This document shows positions 32,904 through 33,233 of a DNA stretch of 33,233 bases, piece by piece. How positions within the stretch are numbered: the stretch's first letter is position 1; every line of letters begins with the position of its first letter. The stretch is from Bacteroidales bacterium M2 (lineage in GTDB: Bacteria; Bacteroidota; Bacteroidia; Bacteroidales; Muribaculaceae), in assembly GCA_001689415.1 (NCBI GenBank), contig LUJM01000061.1:1-33233 (forward strand), in the 5' to 3' direction. The position numbers were made by a program, and so were the translations under genes. The notes beneath the pieces are model-generated. The model searched no databases. It was given only the letters and a program-made list of their open reading frames with translations, and was not told the origin of the DNA.

Positions 32904-33233
32904 ATGGCAAGGAAAAGTAGAACCACAAACAGTAACAGCATAGTTATTGTTTGTGAGGGCACAGAAACCGAAGTAAGGTATCTGACGGATCTCAAGGATT
33001 TTGTTGTTCAGAATTTTCCCGACAGGTTTTCCGACATAAGGATTGTGCCTACTGCTCAGGAACTTGTTGTGTGCACGACACGAAATAAGAATAAGAAATT
33101 GAAGGATGCTTGGCCTTGGGCTTATTATGTTCAAGATGAATACGACCAAGTAGAATTCGATAAATATAGGTCACAACCTACACGCTATGTACGCGAAGCA
33201 GAGTTATTTAGGGATACTCAGTTAATCGCCAAC
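32904..33233 (+). CDS. RloB/AbiLii-like protein (partial at window edge)
   Basis: The first 110 residues of a protein that continues past the window. It starts directly after the stop of the ATPase gene (TAAATG). The N-terminus MARKSRTTN is followed by SIVIVCEGTETEVRYLTDLK, the characteristic RloB-family opening; the CEGxTE motif resembles the acidic loop of TOPRIM nucleases. RloB-like proteins pair with RloA-like AAA ATPases, as in the AbiL abortive-infection system. The activity is inferred from the family; the C-terminal half is not visible. Confidence 0.8.
   Translation, partial: MARKSRTTNSNSIVIVCEGTETEVRYLTDLKDFVVQNFPDRFSDIRIVPTAQELVVCTTRNKNKKLKDAWPWAYYVQDEYDQVEFDKYRSQPTRYVREAELFRDTQLIAN

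Overview
The window looks like a chromosome segment of a Bacteroidales bacterium, most likely a gut Muribaculaceae-type member. The evidence is the recurring Bacteroidetes promoter form (TTTG, 19-21 bp, TAnnTTTG) and Bacteroidales families such as DUF4292, DUF4491, PCMD-type secreted proteins and type IX-like C-terminal domains. Weak Shine-Dalgarno signals and class-typical versions of metG, polA, uvrC, dut and deoC agree. Family and genus are inference. No rRNA, tRNA or CRISPR array was found.

Layout. Positions 1-428 hold a composite hairpin repeat. Positions 429-3424 (minus) are a two-gene unit: polyprenyl diphosphate synthase, then an Ig-like lipoprotein. Positions 3699-6199 (plus) encode two secreted proteins of unknown role. 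Positions 6255-7000 are a repeat-dense region with a palindromic repeat family, a 181-bp MITE-like insertion with an 8-bp target duplication, and a second copy of the hairpin element. Positions 7001-16441 are a long minus-strand run in the order metG, asparaginase, a small CTD-like protein, dut, a TPR protein, a DUF4292 lipoprotein, an EnvC-like LytM protein and a Wzx-type flippase. The second half of this run looks devoted to the cell envelope.

Positions 16578-19959 are accessory: DUF4491, a zeta-toxin-like kinase overlapping a small partner, an AT-rich orphan, and an ATPase_2-type AAA protein whose promoter carries an 11-bp inverted repeat. uvrC follows. Then comes what appears to be a collapsed Type II (possibly IIS) restriction-modification locus: an intact XRE-HTH/adenine methyltransferase fusion, the first codons of a second methyltransferase, and the last part of a probable endonuclease.

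Positions 23658-26254 (minus) form an envelope cluster of TPM/zinc-ribbon protein, small protein, holin-like protein and two YtxH proteins. Positions 26379-31533 (plus) carry MazG-like pyrophosphohydrolase, deoC, a GYF/CD225 protein, DUF2752 and polA. The window ends in an AAA ATPase plus RloB-like gene pair, a probable phage-defence module cut by the window edge.

The most interesting points are the paired hairpin-array elements, the MITE inside a palindromic repeat, the eroded restriction-modification locus, the zeta-toxin pair, the ATPase operator, and the edge-truncated RloA/RloB-type system.
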